From Bifidobacterium vespertilionis (GTDB lineage: Bacteria; Actinomycetota; Actinomycetes; Actinomycetales; Bifidobacteriaceae): a DNA stretch of 64,000 nt. The translations under genes were made by a program, and so were the position numbers. The notes under the pieces are model-generated. The model searched no databases, had not been told where the DNA came from, and saw nothing but the letters and a program-made list of their open reading frames with translations. Below are positions 6,723-14,890 of this stretch, piece by piece (position 1 is the first letter of the stretch; each line of letters begins with the position of its first letter). The DNA lies in the NCBI RefSeq assembly GCF_008698145.1, contig NZ_RZNZ01000002.1:113554-177553 (forward strand). Reading direction: 5' to 3'.

Positions 6723-8774
6723 ATGACAGACAACGCGGCGGCGCTGGGGGCGCTCAAACAGTACTTCGGATACGATTCGTTCCGTCCCGGCCAGTCGGGC
6801 ATCGTCGACGCGCTGCTCGGCGGGCGGGACGTGCTCGGCGTCATGCCCACCGGCGCCGGCAAATCCGTGTGCTACCAGATCCCGGCCATGCTGATGGACG
6901 GCGTGACCGTGGTGGTCTCGCCCCTCATCTCCCTGATGCGCGACCAGGTGGACGGCCTCAACGACGCCGGCATCCCGGCCGCGTTCATCAACACCACGCA
7001 GACGCCGGACGAGCAGGGCATGGTCCTCTCGCAGGCGGCCCATGGCGAGGTCAAACTCCTGTACGTGGCCCCCGAGCGTTTGGAAACCCAGCGGTTCCAG
7101 TCCTTCGCGGCGCACACGTCCATCGCGCTCGTGGCCGTGGACGAGGCCCACTGCGTCTCCCAATGGGGCCAGGACTTCCGCTCCAGCTACCTGGGAATCG
7201 GCGACTTCATCGCGGGACTGCCCGTCCGGCCGGTCGTCGGCGCGTTCACCGCCACCGCCACCGAGCGCGTGCGGCGGGACATCGTGGCCATGCTGGGACT
7301 GCGTGACCCGGCCGTCACCGTGACCGGATTCGACCGCGAGAACCTGTACTTCGACGTCATCAAGCTGGAGACCAAGTACAAGGCCGCGTGGGTGGCCCGG
7401 TACGTGGCCGAGCACCCGGACGAGTCGGGCATCGTGTACTGCGCCACGCGCAAGGAGACCGAGGCGCTCGCGGAGGCGCTCAACCGCACCGTGCCCACGC
7501 TGCGCGGGGGAGCGAACGGCCGGGGCGGCGCGGCGGATGACTCGGCGGGCGGCCAAAGCGCCCCGATCGCCGTTGCCTATCACGGGGGCATGTCCCCGGA
7601 TGTGCGCGAGCGGGCCCAGCGCGACTTCGTCACCGACGCGGTGCCGGTGGTGGTGGCCACCAACGCGTTCGGCATGGGCATCGACAAGTCCAATGTGCGT
7701 TACGTGATCCACCACAACATGCCCGAATCGATCGAGGCCTACTACCAGGAGGCCGGCCGAGCCGGGCGAGACGGGCTGCCCAGCCGGTGCACGCTGCTGT
7801 GGAACGAGTCGGACATCGTCACCCGCCGCCGGCTGCTGGACAACGACTACGAGAACGACCGCCTGAGCCCCGAGGAGCAGGAGATCGTGCGCATGTCCAA
7901 GCGCCGGCTGCTGGACGGCATGGTGGGCTACTGCCGGACCACCGACTGCCTGCACGTCTACATGACCCGCTACTTCGGCGAGACCACGCCGGCCGGCGAC
8001 GGCACGGATGGCACGGGAGGCCCGGCCAAATGCAAGGGTGGCTGCGCGAACTGCGACGGCACCTTCGAAACCATCGACGTGAGCGATGTGGCGCGGGCGG
8101 TGAGCCGCTGCGTGCATGACGTGATGTACGACTACGACGAGTCCGGCCGCCCATCCCGCACGGCCGTGCGGCAGGGTCTGGGCAGCGGCAAGATCGTGGC
8201 CGTGCTGCGCGGCTCGCAGGCGCAGGACGTGATCGACCGCGGTTTCGACCGATGCCCCAGCTACGGCCGTCTGAAGGACGTGCCGCAGGCCCGCGTGCGC
8301 GATGTGCTCAGCCAGATGGCCACCGACGGCTTCCTGTTCATCTCCGAGGGCCGTCTGCCGATCGTGGGCTTCGGCCGGCGGGCGGCGGAGACCGTGGCGC
8401 CGGACTTCCACTACGAGATCAAGCGGATCGAGCGGCCCAAGGCGGCTGGAACTTCCAATGGCCGGAAGTCGGCCGGAACGTTCGGCGCATACGGCGCATA
8501 CGGGCAATCCGGTGCGGCCGCGCTGTCCGACGGCGGCGAGCCCGCCACCGAGGCCGACGAGGCGCTGTTCCGCAAACTGCGCGAACTGAGGCTCGAGATC
8601 GCGCGCGAGGCCGGCAAGCCGCCGTACATCGTGTTCACGGACAAGGCCCTGCGCGATATGGTCCGTCTCAAGCCCACCACGCCCGAGGCGTTCCTTGAGG
8701 TCAACGGCGTGGGCGAGAGTAAGCTCAGGCTGTACGGCGACCGGTTCATGGAGGCCATCGCGGCCGAGGGCTGA
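6723..8774 (+). CDS. recQ: ATP-dependent DNA helicase RecQ
   Basis: Encodes 683 residues from the ATG at 6723 (a GTG at 6714 is the alternative). An SF2 helicase core is present: Walker A GAGKS with K47, DEAH at 140-143, and the RecQ aromatic loop (CVSQWGQDFR). The RQC zinc site is seen as YCRT..C...CKGGCANC, and a C-terminal HRDC domain (about 600-683) carries FTDKALRDMV..KPTTPEAFLEVNGVGESKL. The protein unwinds DNA 3' to 5' in recombination and replication-fork repair. A Gly/Ser-rich insert (GANGRGGAADDSAGGQSAP) interrupts helicase domain 2 and a low-complexity linker precedes HRDC. GGAGG lies only 2 nt from the ATG, too close to work well; the TACAGT box argues for a leaderless message. 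Confidence 0.95.
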   Translation: MTDNAAALGALKQYFGYDSFRPGQSGIVDALLGGRDVLGVMPTGAGKSVCYQIPAMLMDGVTVVVSPLISLMRDQVDGLNDAGIPAAFINTTQTPDEQGMVLSQAAHGEVKLLYVAPERLETQRFQSFAAHTSIALVAVDEAHCVSQWGQDFRSSYLGIGDFIAGLPVRPVVGAFTATATERVRRDIVAMLGLRDPAVTVTGFDRENLYFDVIKLETKYKAAWVARYVAEHPDESGIVYCATRKETEALAEALNRTVPTLRGGANGRGGAADDSAGGQSAPIAVAYHGGMSPDVRERAQRDFVTDAVPVVVATNAFGMGIDKSNVRYVIHHNMPESIEAYYQEAGRAGRDGLPSRCTLLWNESDIVTRRRLLDNDYENDRLSPEEQEIVRMSKRRLLDGMVGYCRTTDCLHVYMTRYFGETTPAGDGTDGTGGPAKCKGGCANCDGTFETIDVSDVARAVSRCVHDVMYDYDESGRPSRTAVRQGLGSGKIVAVLRGSQAQDVIDRGFDRCPSYGRLKDVPQARVRDVLSQMATDGFLFISEGRLPIVGFGRRAAETVAPDFHYEIKRIERPKAAGTSNGRKSAGTFGAYGAYGQSGAAALSDGGEPATEADEALFRKLRELRLEIAREAGKPPYIVFTDKALRDMVRLKPTTPEAFLEVNGVGESKLRLYGDRFMEAIAAEG

Positions 8775-8894
8775 CCGGGCCGCATGGCCGTTATCCATTT
8801 TTCCAATACCGACGCGCTGGGATCGCACGATCCGGCGCGGAAAGCCGGAGTAGCATGGGGCTCGGTTACCGTTTTCCCATGGAATGGAGGACTC

Positions 8895-9401
8895 ATGGCG
8901 GAGAACACCGAACACAACGCCGGCAGCAAGCCGGTGCCCGAAAGCTTCCAGCTCGACCACACCAAGGTCAAGGCTCCCTACGTGCGCTACATCGACACCG
9001 AGAAGGGCCCCCACGGCGACGTGATCTCGAACTACGACCTGCGTCTGGTCCAGCCCAACGAGAACGCGATCCCGACCGGCGGCCTGCACACGATCGAGCA
9101 CACCATCGCCGTGCTGCTGCGCGAGCGCATCCCGGGCTACATCGACTGCTCGCCGTTTGGCTGCCGCACCGGCTTCCATCTGCTCACCTGGGGCGAGCAC
9201 TCCACCGAGGACGTGGCTCGCGCGCTCAAGGAGTCCTTGGAGTTCATCGCCTACGAGGCCACGTGGGACGACGTGCCGGCCACCACGATCGAAAGCTGCG
9301 GCAACTACCGCGACCACAGCCTGTTCACCGCCAAGGAATGGGCCAAGGACATCCTCGCCAAGGGCATCAGCTCCGACCCGTTCGAGCGCAAGGTGGTCTG
9401 A
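8895..9401 (+). CDS. luxS: S-ribosylhomocysteine lyase LuxS
   Basis: Encodes 168 residues; the start is fixed by GGAGG 4 nt before the ATG. The metal site is HTIEH (H65, H69) with C135 in ESCGNYRDH. LuxS splits S-ribosylhomocysteine into homocysteine and the autoinducer-2 precursor DPD, completing the activated methyl cycle. It therefore supplies homocysteine to the cbs/metB pair encoded 2.2 kb upstream. A strong terminator hairpin follows at 9486-9520, so it is probably monocistronic. Confidence 0.97.
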   Translation: MAENTEHNAGSKPVPESFQLDHTKVKAPYVRYIDTEKGPHGDVISNYDLRLVQPNENAIPTGGLHTIEHTIAVLLRERIPGYIDCSPFGCRTGFHLLTWGEHSTEDVARALKESLEFIAYEATWDDVPATTIESCGNYRDHSLFTAKEWAKDILAKGISSDPFERKVV

Positions 9402-9429
9402 GGCTTCTCGCGTCGCCGGGGCGTCCGGC

Positions 9430-9461
9430 GGCGGCGATGCGCGTGATCACGTCTGCGGATT
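9430..9461 (-). pseudogene. Fragment of a GntR/FCD regulator 3' end
   Basis: These 32 bp match the 3' end of the gntR-type gene (12455-12486) at 30 of 32 positions and in the same orientation. Read on the minus strand they give SADVITRIAAAG, against SADAITRIAAG at the C-terminus of the intact regulator. It is a short duplicated or residual piece of a regulator gene between luxS and the amidohydrolase. Confidence 0.5.
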
Positions 9462-9485
9462 GCCTGGCGACGGGCACCTGAATTC

Positions 9486-9520
9486 GAAGGCCCATGGGAA
9501 TACGACACCCATGGGCCTTC
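9486..9520 (+). terminator. Strong hairpin terminator after luxS
   Basis: GAAGGCCCATGGG (9486-9498) and CCCATGGGCCTTC (9508-9520) form a perfect 13-bp stem with a 9-nt loop, followed by TCGTT. The T-run is weak, but the stem is very stable. Confidence 0.7.
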
Positions 9521-9639
9521 TCGTTGGGTCCCTCTGGCTTTCCTCTGATGACGCGTATAGAATGGGCCCCACGCGCGGTCAAGACCAATCGCGCGACCCG
9601 TCGACGACGACGGGCACACCAGACGGCAAAGGAGTCGCA

Positions 9640-10887
9640 ATGGCACATATCGCATTGGTCGGCGGCATTCTCATCGACGGCAACGGCGGGGAACCGATCC
9701 GGGATTCATTGGTATTGGTGGAGGGCAGGACGATCGCCTACGCGGGTCCCCGCGACGGGCATCCGATCCCCGGGGACGCCGAGGTGGTGGACATCGGCGG
9801 CAAGGCCGTGATGCCCGGTCTGATCGACTCGCATCTGCACTTCACCGGCAACGAAAGCGATGACGACACCCAATGGGTGCTCGACGACGTGACCCTCAAG
9901 ACCGTGATCGCCGTGCAGCAGGCGCATGACGCGCTCAACAGCGGTCTGACCACCGTGGGTGAGATCTCGCGCTCCGGCGTGGCGATCCGCGACGCGGTGA
10001 ACGCCGGGATCATGAAGGGTCCGCGCATGGTGTGCACCGGGCTGGGATTCTGCCGCACCGGCGGCCACGGCGATTCCCATAAGCTGCCCCTGGCGTACAA
10101 CGAGGCGTCCCATCCGTGGGCCGAGCGTGTGGACGGACCGTGGCCGCTGCGCGCCGCGGTGCGCCGCCGCCTGCGCGAGAACGTGGACGCGATCAAGATC
10201 TGGTCCACCGGCGGCGGCATCTGGCGTCACGACGACAAGCTGCTGCAGCACTACACGTTCGAGGAGATCAAGGCGGTGGTCGACGAGGCCTCGATGTGCA
10301 ACATCCCGGTCTGGTCGCACGCGGAGGGCTACGGCGGCGCGCTCGCGTCCGCCAAGGCCGGCGTGCACCTGATCATCCACGGCCAGACGCTCAACGACGA
10401 ATGCCTGGACATCATGGCGGACAAGGGCATCTACTTCTGCCCGACCATCCAGTTCCTGGAGCAGTGGTTCAAGACCTACCCGCCGGAGTACAACCCGGCG
10501 CAGGACGCCTATCCGGGCGGCACCCGCGTGGAGCGCGAGCTCAACCGCGTCTACGACAACCTGCGCAAGGCCAACGACAAGGGCATCACGCTGGTGACCG
10601 GCTCCGACTCGTTCTGCTCGTCGCTCACGCCCTATGGCACCACGCTGCTCGGCGAGGTCTACTCGTTCGTGGAGAAGGTTGGCTTCTCGCCGTTGTTCGC
10701 CATCAGCTGCGCCACCCGTAATGGCGCGCGGATGCTGCGCGTGGACGATGAGACCGGCACGCTGGAGGCGGGCAAGTCCGCCGATCTGCTGGTGATCGAC
10801 GGCGATCCGAGCGCCAACATCCGCGACCTCGCGGTGGAGAACATGACGATGATCATGAAGGAGGGCGACGTCATCCGGCGCCGGTAG
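9640..10887 (+). CDS. Amidohydrolase family protein (prolidase/imidazolonepropionase-like)
   Basis: Encodes 415 residues; GGAG lies 5 nt before the ATG. It begins with the typical beta-sandwich (ALVGGILIDGNGG...LVLVEGRTIAYAG) and then the TIM barrel: metal ligands H65 and H67 in DSHLH, a lysine in DAIKIWSTGG, a histidine in WSHAEG and another in IIHGQ, and an acidic residue in GSDSF. It ends GTLEAGKSADLLVIDGDP. Hydrolyses an amide or related bond in a small molecule or dipeptide; the substrate is not readable from the sequence. It is followed after 99 nt by an amino-acid permease, so uptake and hydrolysis of the same compound is a reasonable inference. Confidence 0.85.
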   Translation: MAHIALVGGILIDGNGGEPIRDSLVLVEGRTIAYAGPRDGHPIPGDAEVVDIGGKAVMPGLIDSHLHFTGNESDDDTQWVLDDVTLKTVIAVQQAHDALNSGLTTVGEISRSGVAIRDAVNAGIMKGPRMVCTGLGFCRTGGHGDSHKLPLAYNEASHPWAERVDGPWPLRAAVRRRLRENVDAIKIWSTGGGIWRHDDKLLQHYTFEEIKAVVDEASMCNIPVWSHAEGYGGALASAKAGVHLIIHGQTLNDECLDIMADKGIYFCPTIQFLEQWFKTYPPEYNPAQDAYPGGTRVERELNRVYDNLRKANDKGITLVTGSDSFCSSLTPYGTTLLGEVYSFVEKVGFSPLFAISCATRNGARMLRVDDETGTLEAGKSADLLVIDGDPSANIRDLAVENMTMIMKEGDVIRRR

Positions 10888-10986
10888 CATCCGGTCGCCG
10901 TCCGATCGCGTCGTCCAATCATCCGGGCCGGCCCGGCCGCATCCAGTCCGCGCCGGCCCGGCACAACCGGCCAAAGGAGGCCCGTC

Positions 10987-12438
10987 ATGTCAAAGGCATC
11001 GTCACCCGCCGCGACCGGCGGCGGTGGCATGGTCAAGTCGCTGAGCCTGTGGAACTACTTCACCATGGGCTTCGGCGCCATCATCGGCACCGGGTGGGTG
11101 CTGCTCGTCGGCGATTGGATGATCCTCGGCGGCGGCCCCGTGGAGGCGATGATCGCATTCATCCTGGGCGCCGTGTTCCTGCTGCCGATCGGCGCGGTGT
11201 TCGGCGAACTCACCTGCGCCATACCCATCTCCGGCGGCATCGTCGAATACGTCGACCGCACGTTCGGCCCCACCGCCGCGCACATCACCGGCTGGTTCCT
11301 GAGTCTGGGCAACGGCATCCTGTGCCCGTGGGAGGCGATCGCGATCAGCTCGCTGCTGACCACCATGTGGAGCCGCCTCAACGGTTTCGGCTGGCTCACC
11401 TCGGTCAAGCTGTACGACATTGCCGGCTCCGGCGTCTATCTTTGGCCGCTGGTGATCAGCGAGGCCGTCTGCGTGCTCGTGATCACGCTCAATTTCCGCG
11501 GGGCGAGCGCCGCCGCCAAACTGAGTTCCTTCCTGTCCAAGGCGCTGCTGGCCGGCATGGTCCTGGCGATGGTCATCTCGCTGTTCAGGGGCGGTCCGGG
11601 CAACCTGCTGCCACTGTTCGACCAGGTGCCCGCCGGAGAGTCCGGCTCGGCGTCCGGCGCGGCGACCACGGCCGGCTCGTTCCCGCAGGGCGTGCTCGCG
11701 GTGCTGGTGATGACCCCGTTCTTCTACACCGGCTTCGACACGATCCCGCAAAGCGCCGAGGAGGCCAGCGAGGGTCTCGACTGGAAGCGTTTCGGTCGCG
11801 TCATCTCCGCATCCCTGCTGGCGTCGGGACTGTTCTATGTGTTCTGCATCTACGCCTTCGGCACGATCATGCCGTGGCGGCAGGCTGTGGCCATGCCGGT
11901 GCCCGCTCTCGCGTCGATCGAGAGGATCAGCATGTGGCTCTACCTGCCCATGCTGGTGATCGGCACGCTGGGTCCGCTCGGGCCGATGAACTCGTTCTAC
12001 GGGGCCACCGCACGCATCATGCTGGCCATGGGGCGCAAGGGGTATCTGCCGCGGTCCTTCGCGTCGATCGATGAGCGGACCGGCACGCCGAGGACCGCGA
12101 ACATCGTGCTCGCCGTGGCCACGGTCATCGGCCCGTTCCTGGGCGGCAACCTGCTGATCCCGCTCACGGAGGTCTCCTCGCTGGCCTTCGTGTTCGCGTG
12201 CACCATGGCGGCGGCCGCATGCATGAGGATGCGCCGGACCGATCCCGATCTGCCACGGCCGTACACGGTTCCCGGCGGGCGCTTCGGCATTGGGCTGGCC
12301 ATTGCGGCCGGCGCGGTGATCATCGGTCTGCAGGTGCTGCCGTTCTCCCCGGCCGCGCTCAAGCCCGTCTCCTGGGCGATCGTGGCGGTGTGGGTCGCGC
12401 TGGGGCTGATGCTGAGGCTGGCGGTGCGACGGCGCTGA
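10987..12438 (+). CDS. APC-superfamily amino-acid permease
   Basis: Encodes 483 residues with about 12 hydrophobic segments. The first helix carries MGFGAIIGTGWVLLVGDW, the glycine-rich signature of APC transporters that binds the substrate backbone. AAAGGAGG precedes the ATG. It probably forms an operon with the amidohydrolase upstream, taking up its substrate or product. It converges on the GntR-type gene with only 10 nt between stop codons. The specific substrate is unknown. Confidence 0.85.
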   Translation: MSKASSPAATGGGGMVKSLSLWNYFTMGFGAIIGTGWVLLVGDWMILGGGPVEAMIAFILGAVFLLPIGAVFGELTCAIPISGGIVEYVDRTFGPTAAHITGWFLSLGNGILCPWEAIAISSLLTTMWSRLNGFGWLTSVKLYDIAGSGVYLWPLVISEAVCVLVITLNFRGASAAAKLSSFLSKALLAGMVLAMVISLFRGGPGNLLPLFDQVPAGESGSASGAATTAGSFPQGVLAVLVMTPFFYTGFDTIPQSAEEASEGLDWKRFGRVISASLLASGLFYVFCIYAFGTIMPWRQAVAMPVPALASIERISMWLYLPMLVIGTLGPLGPMNSFYGATARIMLAMGRKGYLPRSFASIDERTGTPRTANIVLAVATVIGPFLGGNLLIPLTEVSSLAFVFACTMAAAACMRMRRTDPDLPRPYTVPGGRFGIGLAIAAGAVIIGLQVLPFSPAALKPVSWAIVAVWVALGLMLRLAVRRR

Positions 12439-12448
12439 AAACCGAGGG

Positions 12449-13201
12449 TCACCCGGCGGCGATGCGCGTGATCGCGTCGGCGGATTCGTCCACGATCCGC
12501 CGCATCGCCGCCTCGGCGCCGGCCCCGTCGCCCCTGCGGATCAGGGCCGCGACCTCGACGTGGAGGTCCAGCGCCTCCTGATTGGCGACGGACGGCATCA
12601 GCTCGTGCGCGGTTCGGCCCTCCAGCGTGGAGGCCACCACATCGCCGAGCGCCGCGAACATGAGGTTGCCGGACGCTTCGAGCAGCGTGCGGTGGAACAG
12701 CATGTCCGCGTTCAGATATTCGCTTTCATTGGCCCGATCGGCATGCGACACCATGCCCACGGCCGCCTCGGTGAGCGTGCCCCACTGCTTCGGCGTGGCG
12801 GCTGCGGCGGCCAGCCGCGCGGCCATCGGCTCCACGGCGGCCCTGAGCTGGGAGAGCTCGTTGAGGGCGTTGAGGCGGTATGCGCCGCCCAAGCGCCACC
12901 TGATCACCTGCGGATCGAAGACGTTCCACATGTCGACCGGGTTCACGGTGGCCCCGGCCTTGCGCCGCACGGTCACCAGCCCCATGGATTCGAGCACGCG
13001 CGTCACCTCGCGGGTGACCGAGCGCGAGGGGGCTGTACGCGTGGGTGCCTCGTGCGCGGGGGTGTGCGAGGGGTCGCCGCCGTCGGCCATGACGGGTTCG
13101 GGCAGCCGGTCGCCGGGGGCGATGGCGCCGCCGATGATGGCCATGCCCCATTCATTGAGCAGCCGGTCGTGCAGGGAAATGTCGTCGGTGGGGGAAGTCA
13201 T
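12449..13201 (-). CDS. GntR/FadR-family (FCD) transcriptional regulator of gluconate genes
   Basis: Encodes 250 residues: an N-terminal winged helix (about 10-88), then an all-alpha FCD ligand domain (about 100-240) with DMLFHRTLLEASGN, the usual metal- or ligand-binding pattern. Divergent from the gntP permease, so it is the likely local gluconate repressor. Oddly, the helix-turn-helix contains an insert of roughly 20 residues (VMADGGDPSHTPAHEAPTRT) where family members have a compact turn before SRSVTREV. A 13-bp palindrome at 13231-13243 lies between it and gntP. Confidence 0.85.
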   Translation of the reverse strand: MTSPTDDISLHDRLLNEWGMAIIGGAIAPGDRLPEPVMADGGDPSHTPAHEAPTRTAPSRSVTREVTRVLESMGLVTVRRKAGATVNPVDMWNVFDPQVIRWRLGGAYRLNALNELSQLRAAVEPMAARLAAAAATPKQWGTLTEAAVGMVSHADRANESEYLNADMLFHRTLLEASGNLMFAALGDVVASTLEGRTAHELMPSVANQEALDLHVEVAALIRRGDGAGAEAAMRRIVDESADAITRIAAG

Positions 13202-13230
13202 GCCCTGATTATCGCATGGGCGGCGGTCGT

Positions 13231-13312
13231 TATGTCATACATATTCGACACGCCGATCTGCAATCGTATTGCGTAATCCGTAATCGAGTCATATATTTTA
13301 TTACGTCATACA
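13231..13312. promoter_or_regulatory. Candidate GntR operators between gntR and gntP
   Basis: TATGTCATACATA (13231-13243) is palindromic, with 5-bp arms around CAT. A second related half, TACGTCATACA (13302-13312), lies 59 nt further, sharing GTCATACA. The placement in the divergent promoter suits autoregulation plus control of gntP. Confidence 0.5.
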
Positions 13313-13375
13313 AATGCAGACCATGAACCAAAGATGGCATGCATATAACACACGTACTCAAAGAAGAGATGGACC

Positions 13376-14809
13376 ATGAATGATCTGATCCTTGCGGCGG
13401 CCGAAACCGCCGTCCAGCTCAACGGCACCCAACTGGGCATCAGCGTGGTGGCCAGCATCGTCGTGCTGATCCTGCTGGTGACCGTCGCCAAACTGCACCC
13501 CTTCGTCTCCCTGCTCATCTCCGCGCTCGTGGTGGGCATCGGCTCCGGCTACGGCCCGGTCGCCACCGTGGAGAGCTTCTCCGCCACGTTCGGCTCCACC
13601 ATGGCCTCGGTCGGCATCCTCGTCGGCCTGGGCGCCATGCTGGGCCGCGTGCTCATGGACACCGGCGCCGCGGACAGCATCGTGGGCACGCTGCTCGCCA
13701 AAACCTCCACGCGCATGATCCCGTGGACCATGGCCCTGATCGGCGCGCTGATCGGCCTGCCCATGTTCTTCGAGGTGGGCCTGGTGGTGCTCGTGCCGGT
13801 GATCATCCTCATCGCCCGCCGCTCCAACCTGCCGCTTATGCGCGTGGCCATCCCCACCCTCGCCGGCCTTTCGGTCATGCACGCCTGCATGCCGCCGCAG
13901 CCCGGTCCGCTCGCCGCCCTGAGCAACTTCCCCAACGGCTCCGTAGGCGTGACCATGATGTTCGGCCTGCCGATCGCCGTCATCACCGCCGCGCTCGTGG
14001 GCCCGCTGTTCTCCTGCATCGCCGCCAAGTGGGTGCCGGTGCCGGCCCCCGAATCCCTGGGCGACGAATCCGCCGCGGCTGCCGCGGCCACCGCCGCCAA
14101 GCCGCAGAACCGCACGCTGCCGCCCTTCTGGCTGTCCGTCCTGTGCATCCTCGTGCCCGCCATCCTCATGCTCGGCAACGCGATCTTCGAGATCGTCGCG
14201 CCCGATCAGGCCGGCTCCTCCGCACTGCACGCGCAGATCCTCGCCTTCTTCGGCAAGCCCGCCATCGCGCTCGTCACCGCCGTGCTGTTCTCCATGATCG
14301 CGCTCGGCAAGGTCACCCGCATGTCCTGGAAGGACGTGAACGACTCCCTCAAGGCCGCGCTGCCTCCGATCGCCGGCATCCTGCTCATCGTGGGCGCGGG
14401 CGGCGGTTACAAGGGCGTGCTCGTGGACACCGGCATCGGCGACATCATCGGCCGCTTCGTGGAAAGCTCCTCCGTCTCCATCTTCCTGCTCGCCTGGCTC
14501 ATCGCCGCCTTCGTGCGCGTGGCCACCGGATCGGCCACCGTGGCGATCATCACCACCGCCGGCATCCTCGGGCCGGTCGTGGAGCAGATGGGGGTCACCA
14601 CCCCGTCCATCGCTCTGCTGGTGATCGCCATCGGCGCCGGCTCGGTGTTCCTCTCCCACGTCAACGACGCCGGCTTCTGGCTCATCAAGGAGTACTTCGG
14701 CCTGGAGGTGGGCGAGACCTTCAAGACCTGGTCCGTGCTCGAATGCCTGCTGTCCGTGGTCGTGCTCGCGCTCGTCATGATCTGCAGCATCTTCGTGCCG
14801 CTGGTGTAG
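13376..14809 (+). CDS. gntP: GntP-family gluconate permease
   Basis: Encodes 477 residues with 12 or more membrane helices. Family features include LHPFVSLLISALVVGIGSG near the N-terminus, HACMPPQPGPLAA in the middle, and VATGSATVAIITTAG and SHVNDAGFWLIKEYFGL near the C-terminus. It imports gluconate or a related sugar acid by proton symport. The product of the next gene, 81 nt downstream, phosphorylates and oxidises gluconate, and the divergent GntR-type gene is the likely regulator. Confidence 0.92.
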   Translation: MNDLILAAAETAVQLNGTQLGISVVASIVVLILLVTVAKLHPFVSLLISALVVGIGSGYGPVATVESFSATFGSTMASVGILVGLGAMLGRVLMDTGAADSIVGTLLAKTSTRMIPWTMALIGALIGLPMFFEVGLVVLVPVIILIARRSNLPLMRVAIPTLAGLSVMHACMPPQPGPLAALSNFPNGSVGVTMMFGLPIAVITAALVGPLFSCIAAKWVPVPAPESLGDESAAAAAATAAKPQNRTLPPFWLSVLCILVPAILMLGNAIFEIVAPDQAGSSALHAQILAFFGKPAIALVTAVLFSMIALGKVTRMSWKDVNDSLKAALPPIAGILLIVGAGGGYKGVLVDTGIGDIIGRFVESSSVSIFLLAWLIAAFVRVATGSATVAIITTAGILGPVVEQMGVTTPSIALLVIAIGAGSVFLSHVNDAGFWLIKEYFGLEVGETFKTWSVLECLLSVVVLALVMICSIFVPLV

Positions 14810-14890
14810 CGCCGGCCGCGACCCGTCCGTCCTTTTACCCATCCCATTCCGTCCCAATCGCGGTGCAACCTGTAATCGAAAGAAGGAACC

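Noticed and set aside
6108..9317. A 1069-codon open frame on the minus strand opposite metB, recQ and luxS
   Set aside because: It spans three genes with certain function on the other strand, and its composition is that of a GC-rich shadow frame.
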